A stretch of DNA of 35,631 nt, from the NCBI GenBank assembly GCA_023146045.1, contig JAGLCW010000114.1, positions 1 through 35,631 of the forward strand, written 5' to 3'. The DNA comes from Caldisericia bacterium (GTDB lineage Bacteria > Caldisericota > Caldisericia > UBA6126). Positions 17,200 to 24,805 of the stretch are shown one piece after another (position 1 is the first letter of the stretch; every line of letters begins with the position of its first letter). The position numbers were made by a program, and so were the translations under genes. The notes below the pieces were generated by a model. The model saw only the letters and a list, made by a program, of their open reading frames with translations. It was not told the origin of the DNA and did not search any database.

Positions 17200-17223
17200 G
17201 TAAAAATGTTGAAGAAAAACTGT

Positions 17224-17242
17224 GTTACAAACGTAATGTAAC
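17224..17242. promoter_or_regulatory. GTTACA-N7-TGTAAC inverted repeat between divergent operons
   Basis: Exact 6-bp arms around a 7-bp centre, in the 168-bp gap between the DUF362-buk-ptb operon (minus) and htrA (plus). Spacing of one and a half to two helical turns suits a dimeric repressor. Half-site sequence GTTAC is reminiscent of several regulators, but no family can be named. Confidence 0.4.
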
Positions 17243-17320
17243 TTTTTTTAAATTAGGGAATATATAGTTTGAACGAATTGATTATTTTGCGATTGCCATA
17301 TAGAGGCATAGGAGGCAATA

Positions 17321-18580
17321 ATGTTTGAACAAGAAAATATGAGTTTTGAACCAAAACAACCAAGGAAACAGGAACGGAAAAGCAAAGTAGGGAGTATAGT
17401 TTTTGCAGTTATTCTTTTTATTATTGGAGGAATGATTGGTAGCTTTTTCTCAATTTACTGGATAGCTGGAAATCCATCAATTCTACCAGATAGTCCAATT
17501 AGAGTAGTTAACTATTCACAGCCTGATGGTTCATCAACTATTAATAGTACTGAAGAGAATAGTGGGAATAGCATAGTTTTATCTAGAGATCCAATTGTAA
17601 CGGTTGCAGCGTCTGTAAGTCAATCTGTTGTAAAAATCAAAATTTTGCAGTTAAGCAATAGGGGTTATGTTACTGCAGGTTCAGGATCTGGGTTTGTTGT
17701 TTCAGAAGATGGATACATTGTCACAAATAACCATGTTGTGGAAAAGGCAGATCAGCTGTTAGTGTCATTCAAAAACGGCGAAGAATATGAGGCACAACTT
17801 ATTGGAACAGACAATGTTTCAGACATTGCTCTGATTAAAATTGATGAAAAAAATTTGCAGTATCTAAAATTTGAAAATTCAGAAAATGTTAGAGTTGGAG
17901 AATCCGTTATCGCTGTTGGTAACCCTTTTGGATATGAATACACTGTTACAAGCGGTGTAGTTTCGGCTGTTCAAAGAGAAATTGTTATTCCAGAAAAAAG
18001 TAGTCAAAGTAATCCTTTTGAAGGAACACCTTTTGATGGAATGCCTTTTGGTATTCCGAATCAGCAACAAGCGCAACCAAAAGCAAATATTCCAATGGTT
18101 GGGATCGTTCAAACAGATGCAGCAATTAACCCTGGAAATAGTGGTGGACCACTTGTGAATATGGAGGGTAAAGTTGTTGGAGTAAACTTCCTGATTGATG
18201 CTCAAGGTCAAGGACTAGGATTTGCAATTAATTCAAATACAGTCAAAAAAGTGATTAACGATTTAAAAAGATTCGGTAATGTTGGTTGGGCTTCTTTAGG
18301 TGTTATAATTACAGAGAATTCTACAGACATTGCTTACAGCTTAAAACTAAAAACAGATAAAGGTGTAGTTGTAATGGAAGTTCCTGCTGGTAACGCTAGA
18401 GATGCTGGTGTAGAAAAGAACGACGTTATTTACGGGATAGACGGAAAGAAATTTTACTCTCCTCAGGAATTAATAACATATATAAGATCAAAAAATCCCG
18501 GTGATGAAATTGAATTGATGATTGATAGAAACGGGAAAAAAATAAACATAATAACAGAGTTAGATGTCCTAGAGAAATAA
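17321..18580 (+). CDS. HtrA/DegP-type membrane-anchored serine protease (S1C)
   Basis: Envelope quality-control protease. The 419-residue protein has a basic cytoplasmic N-terminus, one transmembrane helix (about 24-46), a trypsin-like domain and one PDZ domain (about 297-412). The catalytic triad is visible: TNNHVV (H138), NVSDIALIKI (D168) and NPGNSGGPLVN (S274). An insertion rich in Pro, Gln and Phe (about 228-256, with FEGTPFDGMPFG) lies in the L2/LA-like region. A single PDZ plus membrane anchor matches the Gram-positive HtrA and DegS-like layout. GGAGG precedes the ATG at 17321. It is transcribed alone and diverges from the butyrate operon. Confidence 0.95.
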   Translation: MFEQENMSFEPKQPRKQERKSKVGSIVFAVILFIIGGMIGSFFSIYWIAGNPSILPDSPIRVVNYSQPDGSSTINSTEENSGNSIVLSRDPIVTVAASVSQSVVKIKILQLSNRGYVTAGSGSGFVVSEDGYIVTNNHVVEKADQLLVSFKNGEEYEAQLIGTDNVSDIALIKIDEKNLQYLKFENSENVRVGESVIAVGNPFGYEYTVTSGVVSAVQREIVIPEKSSQSNPFEGTPFDGMPFGIPNQQQAQPKANIPMVGIVQTDAAINPGNSGGPLVNMEGKVVGVNFLIDAQGQGLGFAINSNTVKKVINDLKRFGNVGWASLGVIITENSTDIAYSLKLKTDKGVVVMEVPAGNARDAGVEKNDVIYGIDGKKFYSPQELITYIRSKNPGDEIELMIDRNGKKINIITELDVLEK

Positions 18581-18596
18581 ATATCAGAAATTAACC

Positions 18597-18671
18597 ATCT
18601 GGTTCTGACCATAGTGACTGCTTATGTAATATGAAACTACGTCGAGTTATATACAGTGGTCAGTTCTAGAT
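18597..18671. repeat. Imperfect inverted repeat downstream of htrA
   Basis: ATCTGGTTCTGACCA (18597-18611) and TGGTCAGTTCTAGAT (18657-18671) are reverse complements at 12 of 15 positions, separated by 45 bp. It lies in the 209-bp gap after htrA. It may be a weak transcript-end hairpin or the remnant of a small inverted-repeat element. No U-tract follows. Confidence 0.35.
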
Positions 18672-18755
18672 GAGTTGCCTTAATAAAGTTGAAATTGTAC
18701 TTAAGGTTTATTTAAGATATATAAGTGTTAAACTTCTTTGTTTGTGGCAATTAAA

Positions 18756-18784
18756 TTGCCTCAGACTTTTTAAGCATTTATAAT
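18756..18784 (+). promoter_or_regulatory. Strong promoter giving a leaderless mRNA for the acetyltransferase
   Basis: TTGCCT (18756-18761), 17-bp spacer, TATAAT (18779-18784). The ATG begins at 18790, only 5 bp after the -10 box, where transcription itself should start. No Shine-Dalgarno sequence precedes this ATG. Together these indicate a leaderless transcript. Confidence 0.65.
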
Positions 18785-18789
18785 GTACT

Positions 18790-19692
18790 ATGGAAAATAT
18801 AAATGAGACATCAAACATCCGAATAAAGAAAATATCACAAAAAAAAGATTACACATCCTGTGTCAACATTCAAAAACAAGTTACAAATTTAAGTTCGGTT
18901 GGCATTATACCTGCATACTTTATGGAGATCATCAACAATAGAGGTGGACTAGTATTGGGATGTTTTGATGAAGAAAAATTAGTAGGATTTAATTTTTCTT
19001 TCCCGTGTTTTTCAAAAAAATACGGGAACTATCTATTTGCAGATTCTATGGGGTTTTTAGAAAACTATCAAAGAAAAACGCTTGGATTTAAATTAAAAAG
19101 GCATCAATATTTTTCCACAAAAGAAAAAGGGATACGCTATATAATATGGACTTACGACCCACTAATGGGAGTTAATGCAAATATCAATATTAGAAAATTA
19201 GGCGGAACAGTTTCAAACTATATTTCTGACAAGTATGACATATTGAAACCTAAAGATTTTGAAGAGGATAAAAAGGCTACAGTTATTCCAGGGGATCGTG
19301 TTGAATTAGTGTGGGATCTTGAATCAAAAACAGTCGAAGAAAGAACATTCAAAGAAAGAATACCAACTGCAACAAATGAAATTTTAAACTATCCATGTGC
19401 CACAGAAACTGCATTTAATGGAGAATATAGGACAATTACCAAAAGTTATTCTGATCTAGATTTTGAACGTATTCGTGTTGAAATTCCTCTTGAATATCTT
19501 GATATTGAATACAATCATCCATCTGATGCTTTAAATTGGAGAATGAAAACAAGAGAATTGTTTTTAAATTACTTTTCTAGTGAGTATATCATTAAAGACT
19601 TTTTTTCTGTATATATCGAAAGTGAGAAGAGGAATTTCTATATTCTAGTAAAAGACAAAAAATTACATGCTCCATCTAACACCTCACACTAG
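18790..19692 (+). CDS. COG3375-like GNAT-superfamily acetyltransferase
   Basis: A 300-residue predicted N-acyltransferase. The GNAT core lies in the first 170 residues: LVLGCFDEEKLVGFNFSFPCF (beta4), SMGFLENYQRKTLGFKLKRHQ, which is the acetyl-CoA pyrophosphate loop region (usual form R/QxxGxG/A, here QRKTLGF), and IIWTYDPLMGVNANINIRKLGG, a hallmark of this family. GDRVELVWDL and the C-terminal VEIPLEYL plus ALNWRMKTRELFLNYF segments also recur in COG3375-type proteins. The substrate is unknown. The start is set by the ATG immediately behind a good -10 box, with no ribosome binding site. It is monocistronic and converges with the NapH-like gene. Confidence 0.8.
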   Translation: MENINETSNIRIKKISQKKDYTSCVNIQKQVTNLSSVGIIPAYFMEIINNRGGLVLGCFDEEKLVGFNFSFPCFSKKYGNYLFADSMGFLENYQRKTLGFKLKRHQYFSTKEKGIRYIIWTYDPLMGVNANINIRKLGGTVSNYISDKYDILKPKDFEEDKKATVIPGDRVELVWDLESKTVEERTFKERIPTATNEILNYPCATETAFNGEYRTITKSYSDLDFERIRVEIPLEYLDIEYNHPSDALNWRMKTRELFLNYFSSEYIIKDFFSVYIESEKRNFYILVKDKKLHAPSNTSH

Positions 19693-19693
19693 A

Positions 19694-19719
19694 TCGCTCT
19701 TTGAAGCTCTATTGAGCGA
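19694..19719 (+). terminator. Short hairpin after the acetyltransferase gene
   Basis: TCGCTC and GAGCGA form a 6-bp stem around a 14-nt loop directly after the stop codon. It is weak and has no U-tract, and may act with the stronger hairpin that follows. Confidence 0.3.
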
Positions 19720-19732
19720 CCTAATGTGAATA

Positions 19733-19767
19733 CAATGAGCAAAAATATAACCTACTTTTGCTCATTG
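19733..19767. terminator. Hairpin between convergent genes (likely bidirectional end)
   Basis: CAATGAGCAAAA and TTTTGCTCATTG are exact 12-bp arms around an 11-nt loop, placed between the convergent acetyltransferase and NapH-like genes. The AAAA/TTTT ends lie inside the stem, so it is not a textbook U-tract terminator. Position still favours 3'-end formation for both genes. Confidence 0.6.
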
Positions 19768-19777
19768 GTATCGATGT

Positions 19778-20989
19778 TTAATAATTATCTATAAAAGTCC
19801 TAATATCATTCATGTTTCCTGATTTATCTTCTACCTGATTTATTTTTATGTCAAAGTTTGATTCACTAATGTTAAATTTGTTTGCAAGTGTTTCTAATGG
19901 AATATTGGATTGATTCGATATTTCTCTAAGTGTCATATCCATATTGATTCTTTGTTGATTGTCTTTAATGTCAATTGAATTGTCTGTTTCATGTTCGTCT
20001 TCACAGTTTGTGTGAGTATCATTATTTGGCTGATTGTTAAGACCTTTTCCGCCACCAGAAGACCAGCTGAATTGGCCAGTTATGGAAGTAGCAACAATTA
20101 ACCCAACGATCAAGGCATATGTAACTATTATTGTTAATAATGGGGTTACATTCAGTTTTGACTTGCTCCTTATTGTTAGTGCGTTATTTTCTGGACATTT
20201 GTCTACGCATTTATAACAACTTATACATTCTTTATCAGTAACAACATCTGAATTTGCAATGTCAATGTTAACAGGGCAAACCTGGTTGCAAACATTACAT
20301 GACGTACAAGATGTTTTTTCTCTGTGAATTTTGAAGATACTCACTGGAGCCAACAAGGAAAGAAATGCTCCAAGAGGACATAAATATTTACAGAAAAATT
20401 TTTCCCAGAAGAAAGAACCAATCAAAGAAATTAACAAAACCAAGAAGCCAGCTAAAAATACTGAAAATATTTCAGTGGTGAAAATATGGCTATATGCAAC
20501 CCATGGATCAATCCATCTGAAAAATAATGTAGATGTACTCCATGTGAAAAAAATGAAGACGACCATAACAATATATTTAAGCCATCTGAAAGACTTGTCT
20601 AATGACCCTGGAAGAGTCCTTTTTTTACTTTTCAGATGTTTTCTTCCTAGTCTACCAAATATTTCCTGAAGAGTCCCAAGAGGGCACATTTGTCCGCAGA
20701 AAACTCTTCCAAATAGAATTGTTGTAATCAAAACTCCAGCTAAAAGAATCAAGCTAGACAAGGCAGTACGTTTTATAAAATATCCTGTTGATATCCAACT
20801 TAGAAAACTTTCAACACCTCCAAATGGACAAAGCATACAACCTGACGGGGTTTTCCAGAGTATTTCTGGGTTCTGATGGAAAAAGGCAATCAAAGTTATA
20901 AAAATCAATACGACTATAAGAATAGCCCACCTAACGACAGAATAGTTAGATTTCTCAGACTTTTTAAGAGTAGAAATTTTATTTTTCAT
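19778..20989 (-). CDS. NapH/NosR-C-like polytopic [4Fe-4S] membrane protein
   Basis: A 403-residue inner-membrane iron-sulfur protein with about six transmembrane segments (near 18-37, 75-95, 135-155, 172-196, 205-218, 283-303). Membrane-side cysteine motifs CMLCPFGG, CGQMCPLGT and CKYLCPLGA are characteristic of the NapH/NosR/CcoG group. They are followed by two ferredoxin-type clusters, CTSCNVCNQVCPVN and CISCYKCVDKCPEN (about 228-266). After the last helix comes a Ser/Gly/Asn/Asp-rich linker, then a C-terminal unit (MTLREISNQSNIPLETLANKFNI) resembling a helix-turn-helix-like or LysM-sized module. It probably shuttles electrons between quinol or ferredoxin and an outside acceptor. No partner gene is nearby, so its acceptor is unknown. 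AAAGGA precedes the ATG. Confidence 0.85.
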   Translation of the reverse strand: MKNKISTLKKSEKSNYSVVRWAILIVVLIFITLIAFFHQNPEILWKTPSGCMLCPFGGVESFLSWISTGYFIKRTALSSLILLAGVLITTILFGRVFCGQMCPLGTLQEIFGRLGRKHLKSKKRTLPGSLDKSFRWLKYIVMVVFIFFTWSTSTLFFRWIDPWVAYSHIFTTEIFSVFLAGFLVLLISLIGSFFWEKFFCKYLCPLGAFLSLLAPVSIFKIHREKTSCTSCNVCNQVCPVNIDIANSDVVTDKECISCYKCVDKCPENNALTIRSKSKLNVTPLLTIIVTYALIVGLIVATSITGQFSWSSGGGKGLNNQPNNDTHTNCEDEHETDNSIDIKDNQQRINMDMTLREISNQSNIPLETLANKFNISESNFDIKINQVEDKSGNMNDIRTFIDNY

Positions 20990-21046
20990 TTAAACAATCC
21001 TTTCTAAGAAGTAGTAAAATCATTACGTCCTGAAAGCAGTAGGAAA

Positions 21047-22408
21047 CTATTTTAGTGCATTTTCAAGTTCTTTTTTTATAAAGTCAAGATTTTCTTGAGT
21101 TTTTGCTTCAGCTCTCATAACGAGAACTGGTCCAGTATTTGATGCTCTAATTAATCCCCAACCATCTTTTATTATAGCTCTCACTCCGTCAATTGTCAGT
21201 GCTTCATATTTTGCTCCAAGATATTTTTTGGCGTTTTCTACAAGCTGAAATTTGGTTTCTTCAGTAACTTTTACTCTAATTTCGGGAGTTACATATGTTT
21301 TTTCTAGATTTGACAATAGTGACGACAGATTCTTTTGTGTGTTTGAAAGTATCCTAAGGATTCTTAGTGCTGCATATATGGCGTCATCAAATCCAAAATA
21401 TTCATCTTTGAGAAAAATATGCCCTGACATCTCTCCAGCACATATTGCTCCAGTTTCTTTCATTTTTGCTTTGATCAAAGAGTGCCCAGTTTTGTAAACT
21501 ATTGGGTTTCCACCATTCTTTATTATGTCATCAACTAAAAGCTGGGAACATTTTACTTCGCAAATAACTGTAGCATTTGGGTTTTTCTTGAGTATCTCTC
21601 TTGTTAGGAGGACCATAATCATGTCACCCCAAACTGGATTACCCTTATTGTCTATTAGCCCAACTCTATCTCCGTCACCATCAAAACCAATACCACAATC
21701 GAGTTTTTCTCTAATAACTAATTCAGATAAGTCTTTGCAGTTTTCCAGATTCACAGGATCTGGAAAGTGATTCGGGAATGTTGGATCTGATGTGCAATAA
21801 ATTGGGAACACTTCAACTCCAAAGCTTTCTAGAATCTTTGTTGCAAACAAGGATGCTGTCCCGTTGCCGCAGTCTAGGCCAATCTTTAGAGGTTTTGTGC
21901 CTATCTGTACTTTTTCTAAAATATATTTTTCATAATCAGGAAGAATATCTAGTTTTTCTGCTTCAGCTTTTGATTCCAATTCTGGTTGATGAAAGCCCAA
22001 GTAAGATTTATCTTCAATTATTTTGTAAATATCTAGAATTTCATCACCATATATCGTGCTGTCTTTGTGATAAACCTTAAACCCATTGTATTCCCCAGAA
22101 TTATGACTAGCAGTTATCATTACTCCAGCCGTGTAATTTTTGGTTCTGGCAGCAAAATAAAACATAGGAGTAATTACACAACCGATATCAATTACTTTTA
22201 ATCCAAAAGATTGAAATGTGGTAAATAAGATATCGCGAATGTGCTCTGATGAAATGCGATTATCATATCCCAAGAGTATTACTCGTTCACCTTTTTTCAA
22301 AAAATATATAGCGAACCCTTTGGCAAGAGCAGAAAGATTTTCATCTTGAAGATCTGTTTCGACTATTCCACGAATATCATATTGACGAAAAATACCTTTA
22401 TTAATCAT
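21047..22408 (-). CDS. Phosphomannomutase/phosphoglucomutase
   Basis: Alpha-D-phosphohexomutase interconverting hexose-1- and -6-phosphates for sugar-nucleotide and cell-envelope synthesis. At 453 residues the length is typical. Domain signatures in order: GIFRQYDIRG at the N-terminus, the phosphoserine loop TASHNSGEYNGFKV (Ser about 101, where the more usual form has Pro after Asn), the metal-binding GFDGDGDRVG (about 241-250), the sugar-binding GEMSGH, and the phosphate-binding RASNTGPVLVMRAEA in domain 4. All four are intact. GAGGT precedes the ATG. The NapH-like gene follows after 57 bp on the same strand and may be cotranscribed. Specificity (mannose or glucose) cannot be read from sequence. 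Confidence 0.93.
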   Translation of the reverse strand: MINKGIFRQYDIRGIVETDLQDENLSALAKGFAIYFLKKGERVILLGYDNRISSEHIRDILFTTFQSFGLKVIDIGCVITPMFYFAARTKNYTAGVMITASHNSGEYNGFKVYHKDSTIYGDEILDIYKIIEDKSYLGFHQPELESKAEAEKLDILPDYEKYILEKVQIGTKPLKIGLDCGNGTASLFATKILESFGVEVFPIYCTSDPTFPNHFPDPVNLENCKDLSELVIREKLDCGIGFDGDGDRVGLIDNKGNPVWGDMIMVLLTREILKKNPNATVICEVKCSQLLVDDIIKNGGNPIVYKTGHSLIKAKMKETGAICAGEMSGHIFLKDEYFGFDDAIYAALRILRILSNTQKNLSSLLSNLEKTYVTPEIRVKVTEETKFQLVENAKKYLGAKYEALTIDGVRAIIKDGWGLIRASNTGPVLVMRAEAKTQENLDFIKKELENALK

Positions 22409-22645
22409 TTTCTACCTCATCATTTTTGGATAACCTACAATCATTTTACACAATATTTGTTTTTTTTAAATATAATTCTGTGAATTTAGGTAAATAATAA
22501 AAACACGTAATTACGAGAAAAACTTATAATAAAGATTGCACTGAATGAAACTATAGATACAATTTCTATGTATGTTATTTTAATTTAAAGATTTTTTTAT
22601 TTTATGTGAAATTGTTTGTTAAGAGACGGGTTAAACATTGAAACG
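22409..22645. other. Divergent intergenic region, pmm-type gene to small membrane protein
   Basis: About 237 bp of AT-rich DNA between divergent genes, likely holding both promoters. I see a CGTAATTACG palindrome at 22506-22515 and a TATAAT-like box near 22526 on the plus strand, without a convincing -35 partner. No coding signal of note. Confidence 0.4.
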
Positions 22646-23029
22646 ATGGTGAATATGGAAAGTGTAATGCGCGATGATAGAAAGCAAAAAAACGAAACAT
22701 CAAATTTTGAAAATTCGCAGAATATTACAAACGGAAATGATTCTATAGAAAAAAAGAATTTTCTAGATACATTTAACCCAAAAGATTATTACTTTCAAAT
22801 TTATCTAACGGTTGCTGTTACAGCAATTGTGGTTTTAAGTATTTTTACTGTAGGGAAAAGAACATCTATGAGTTCTGTAGAATCTTCATATAACATCCTA
22901 GGGGGATCACAATTTACTAGAACCATTTTAAAACAAAATAGTAATATTCAAAGAAAAACTTATCGAATTGAAAGCACTAACGGTGTCGAATTTCAGTTAA
23001 CTCCAGAAATACCTCTTGTAGATAGATAG
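22646..23029 (+). CDS. Small single-pass membrane protein, unknown
   Basis: I do not recognise this protein. The track start at 22616 is a TTG; ATGs at 22646 and 22655 are more likely, giving about 127 or 124 residues. Layout: a polar, Asn/Lys/Glu-rich N-terminal 45 residues, then one transmembrane helix (IYLTVAVTAIVVLSIFTVG), then an extracytoplasmic stretch of about 55 residues with a basic middle (QNSNIQRKTYRIES) and a hydrophobic end (EFQLTPEIPLVDR). There is no signal-peptide cleavage site, cysteine or known motif. Ribosome binding is weak (GGTG). It points the same way as the nitronate-monooxygenase gene 161 bp downstream. Confidence 0.5.
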   Translation: MVNMESVMRDDRKQKNETSNFENSQNITNGNDSIEKKNFLDTFNPKDYYFQIYLTVAVTAIVVLSIFTVGKRTSMSSVESSYNILGGSQFTRTILKQNSNIQRKTYRIESTNGVEFQLTPEIPLVDR

Positions 23030-23076
23030 GAACTACTATTAAATTAAGAAGATTTACAACTTTACACTATATAAGA

Positions 23077-23181
23077 ATGCGCAATGTAGCAGTTATTGGC
23101 ATTATTAGTGTAAAAAAACTTGCTGGCATTATAGCTGCTCATTCTCTAATTTATACGTTTAATTTACTAGAAAGACAATGA
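23077..23181 (+). CDS. Possible 34-residue hydrophobic peptide
   Basis: A short frame, too short for the ORF track, starting MRNVAVIGIISVKKLAG and ending 9 bp before the nitronate-monooxygenase ATG. The centre is hydrophobic enough for a short membrane helix. There is only a poor AAGA site before the ATG, so coding status is doubtful. It may instead be leader sequence. Confidence 0.2.
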   Translation: MRNVAVIGIISVKKLAGIIAAHSLIYTFNLLERQ

Positions 23182-23190
23182 GGGTTTTGA

Positions 23191-24294
23191 ATGTTTGAAA
23201 AAATGCCAAAGTTAAGAATTGGTGAATTTGTTGCAAAAATGCCTGTTATTCAAGGAGGAATGAGTGTTGGAGTTTCTCTCTCAAGACTTGCTTCTGCAGT
23301 AGCAAATCAGGGAGGGATTGGTGTAATTGGAGCTGCTGGAATCGGTATGCTAGAACCAGATTTCAGAATGAACTATATGGAAGCTAACCAAAGAGCACTC
23401 AAAAGAGAAATAAGACTGACTAGAGAAAAAACGGATGGCTTGATAGGCGTTAACATTATGGCAGCACTATCTGATTTTAATCAACTTGTATCTACTGCAA
23501 TTGAAGAAATGATTGATTTTATCTTTATTGGTGCTGGATTACCTTTGCATTTACCAAAATTAATGTTGAACTATAATTTCATGAAGCATATTCCTAAAAT
23601 AGTTCCAATCGTTTCTTCTGAGAAAGCTGCAAGAATTATCTTTACATACTGGGATAGACATTACAATATAATTCCAGATGCTATTGTAATAGAAGGTCCA
23701 ATGGCTGGAGGACACCTTGGGTTTAAAAAAGATCAAATCAATTCTCCCAGTAACAATCTTAAAAATATCCTTAAAGAAGTTTTGATAACAAAGAAATGGT
23801 TTGAAGAAAAATATAACAAAGACATTCCAGTAATTGTAGCTGGAGGAATTTTTTCCGGTAGCGATATTTACGATATGATAAAGCTTGGGGCAAATGGTGT
23901 TCAGATGGGAACAAGATTTGTGGCAACCGAAGAGTGTGATGCAGACAAAAGCTTTAAGGATACATATATAGCGTGCAAAAAGGAAGACATTGTGATAATA
24001 GATAGTCCTGTTGGAATGCCAGGAAGGGCAATAAATAATTCATTTTTAAGAAATGTAAAATTGGGGAAACGAAAACCAGTAAAATGTGGGTGGAAATGTT
24101 TACACGGTTGTGACTTTAGGCAAGTTGCTTACTGCATAAACATAGCTTTAACAAATGCTAAAATGGGATTATTGGAAAAAGGCTTTGCATTTGCAGGAGC
24201 TAACGCCTACAGGGTAAACGAAATCACTTCTGTGCAAAAGCTTTGTCAATCACTTTCCGAAGAGTATGTACTAGCTGCAATAAATGATTCCTAA
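23191..24294 (+). CDS. Nitronate monooxygenase / enoyl-reductase-like FMN protein (COG2070)
   Basis: TIM-barrel flavoprotein of the nitronate monooxygenase (formerly 2-nitropropane dioxygenase) superfamily, 367 residues. Motifs: PVIQGGMSVGVSLSRLASAVANQGGIGVIG at the N-terminus, EGPMAGGHLG with the family's GGH region, and the FMN-phosphate segments VAGGIFSGSDIYDMIKLGANGVQMGTRF. The C-terminal third carries KCGWKCLHGCDFRQVAYCI, a cysteine-rich stretch seen in clostridial-type members. The exact substrate is unknown: true nitronate oxidation, an FabK-like enoyl-ACP reductase or another FMN reaction are possible. GAGGG lies 7 bp before the ATG. The neighbours do not form an obvious pathway. Confidence 0.85.
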   Translation: MFEKMPKLRIGEFVAKMPVIQGGMSVGVSLSRLASAVANQGGIGVIGAAGIGMLEPDFRMNYMEANQRALKREIRLTREKTDGLIGVNIMAALSDFNQLVSTAIEEMIDFIFIGAGLPLHLPKLMLNYNFMKHIPKIVPIVSSEKAARIIFTYWDRHYNIIPDAIVIEGPMAGGHLGFKKDQINSPSNNLKNILKEVLITKKWFEEKYNKDIPVIVAGGIFSGSDIYDMIKLGANGVQMGTRFVATEECDADKSFKDTYIACKKEDIVIIDSPVGMPGRAINNSFLRNVKLGKRKPVKCGWKCLHGCDFRQVAYCINIALTNAKMGLLEKGFAFAGANAYRVNEITSVQKLCQSLSEEYVLAAINDS

Positions 24295-24474
24295 AAGACC
24301 AATAAGACATAGGATGCTTAGTAAATACTAAATTAGATGTGCGAACTAAGAAGATAGTAGAGTTGCTAGTATGAACAAGTTAGAGATATGGTAACTTTTT
24401 CTGCACGTGAAACAGTTAGCACTTTAAGCCGATGTAGAATTTGTATTCAACGTAATTTTTAAAGGAGTTACGAT

Positions 24475-24708
24475 ATGAAGATAATTGAAGTTTTAGGTGT
24501 TGGGTGTCCTAAATGTGTTAAATTATATGACACTGTATGTGAAGAAATTAAAGCTCTTGGGATAGATGCATCTGTTACTAAAATTACAGAACTAAAACAA
24601 ATAATGGCTTACGGAGTTATTAATATGCCAGGGTTAGTTATTGACGGAAAAGTAATATGTTCTGGATCTGTACCAACAAAAGCTGAAATTAAGAAACTAT
24701 TGAAGTAA
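24475..24708 (+). CDS. Small thioredoxin-like redox protein (CPKC)
   Basis: A 77-residue minimal thioredoxin-fold protein with the active-site pair at the start, GVGCPKCVKLYDTV, and the cis-proline region VINMPGLVIDGKVICSG. This is the pattern of the small redox-active disulfide protein family (MTH895-like), which is shorter than true thioredoxins. It probably exchanges disulfides with a dedicated partner. GGAG 7 bp before the ATG gives a clear start. The 180-bp gap to the flavoprotein gene contains no gene or clear promoter. Confidence 0.9.
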   Translation: MKIIEVLGVGCPKCVKLYDTVCEEIKALGIDASVTKITELKQIMAYGVINMPGLVIDGKVICSGSVPTKAEIKKLLK

Positions 24709-24805
24709 ATATCGAAAATGTTCAACAGAACTAGACAAATATATAGCTACATGTAAGTAACACTTTACACAAAGACGTCCCTGGTGTTTAACTACAATAG
24801 ACGAC

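Noticed and set aside
17879-18211. 110-residue minus-strand ORF
   Set aside because: Shadow of the htrA protease domain, where the catalytic serine motif lies in the plus frame.
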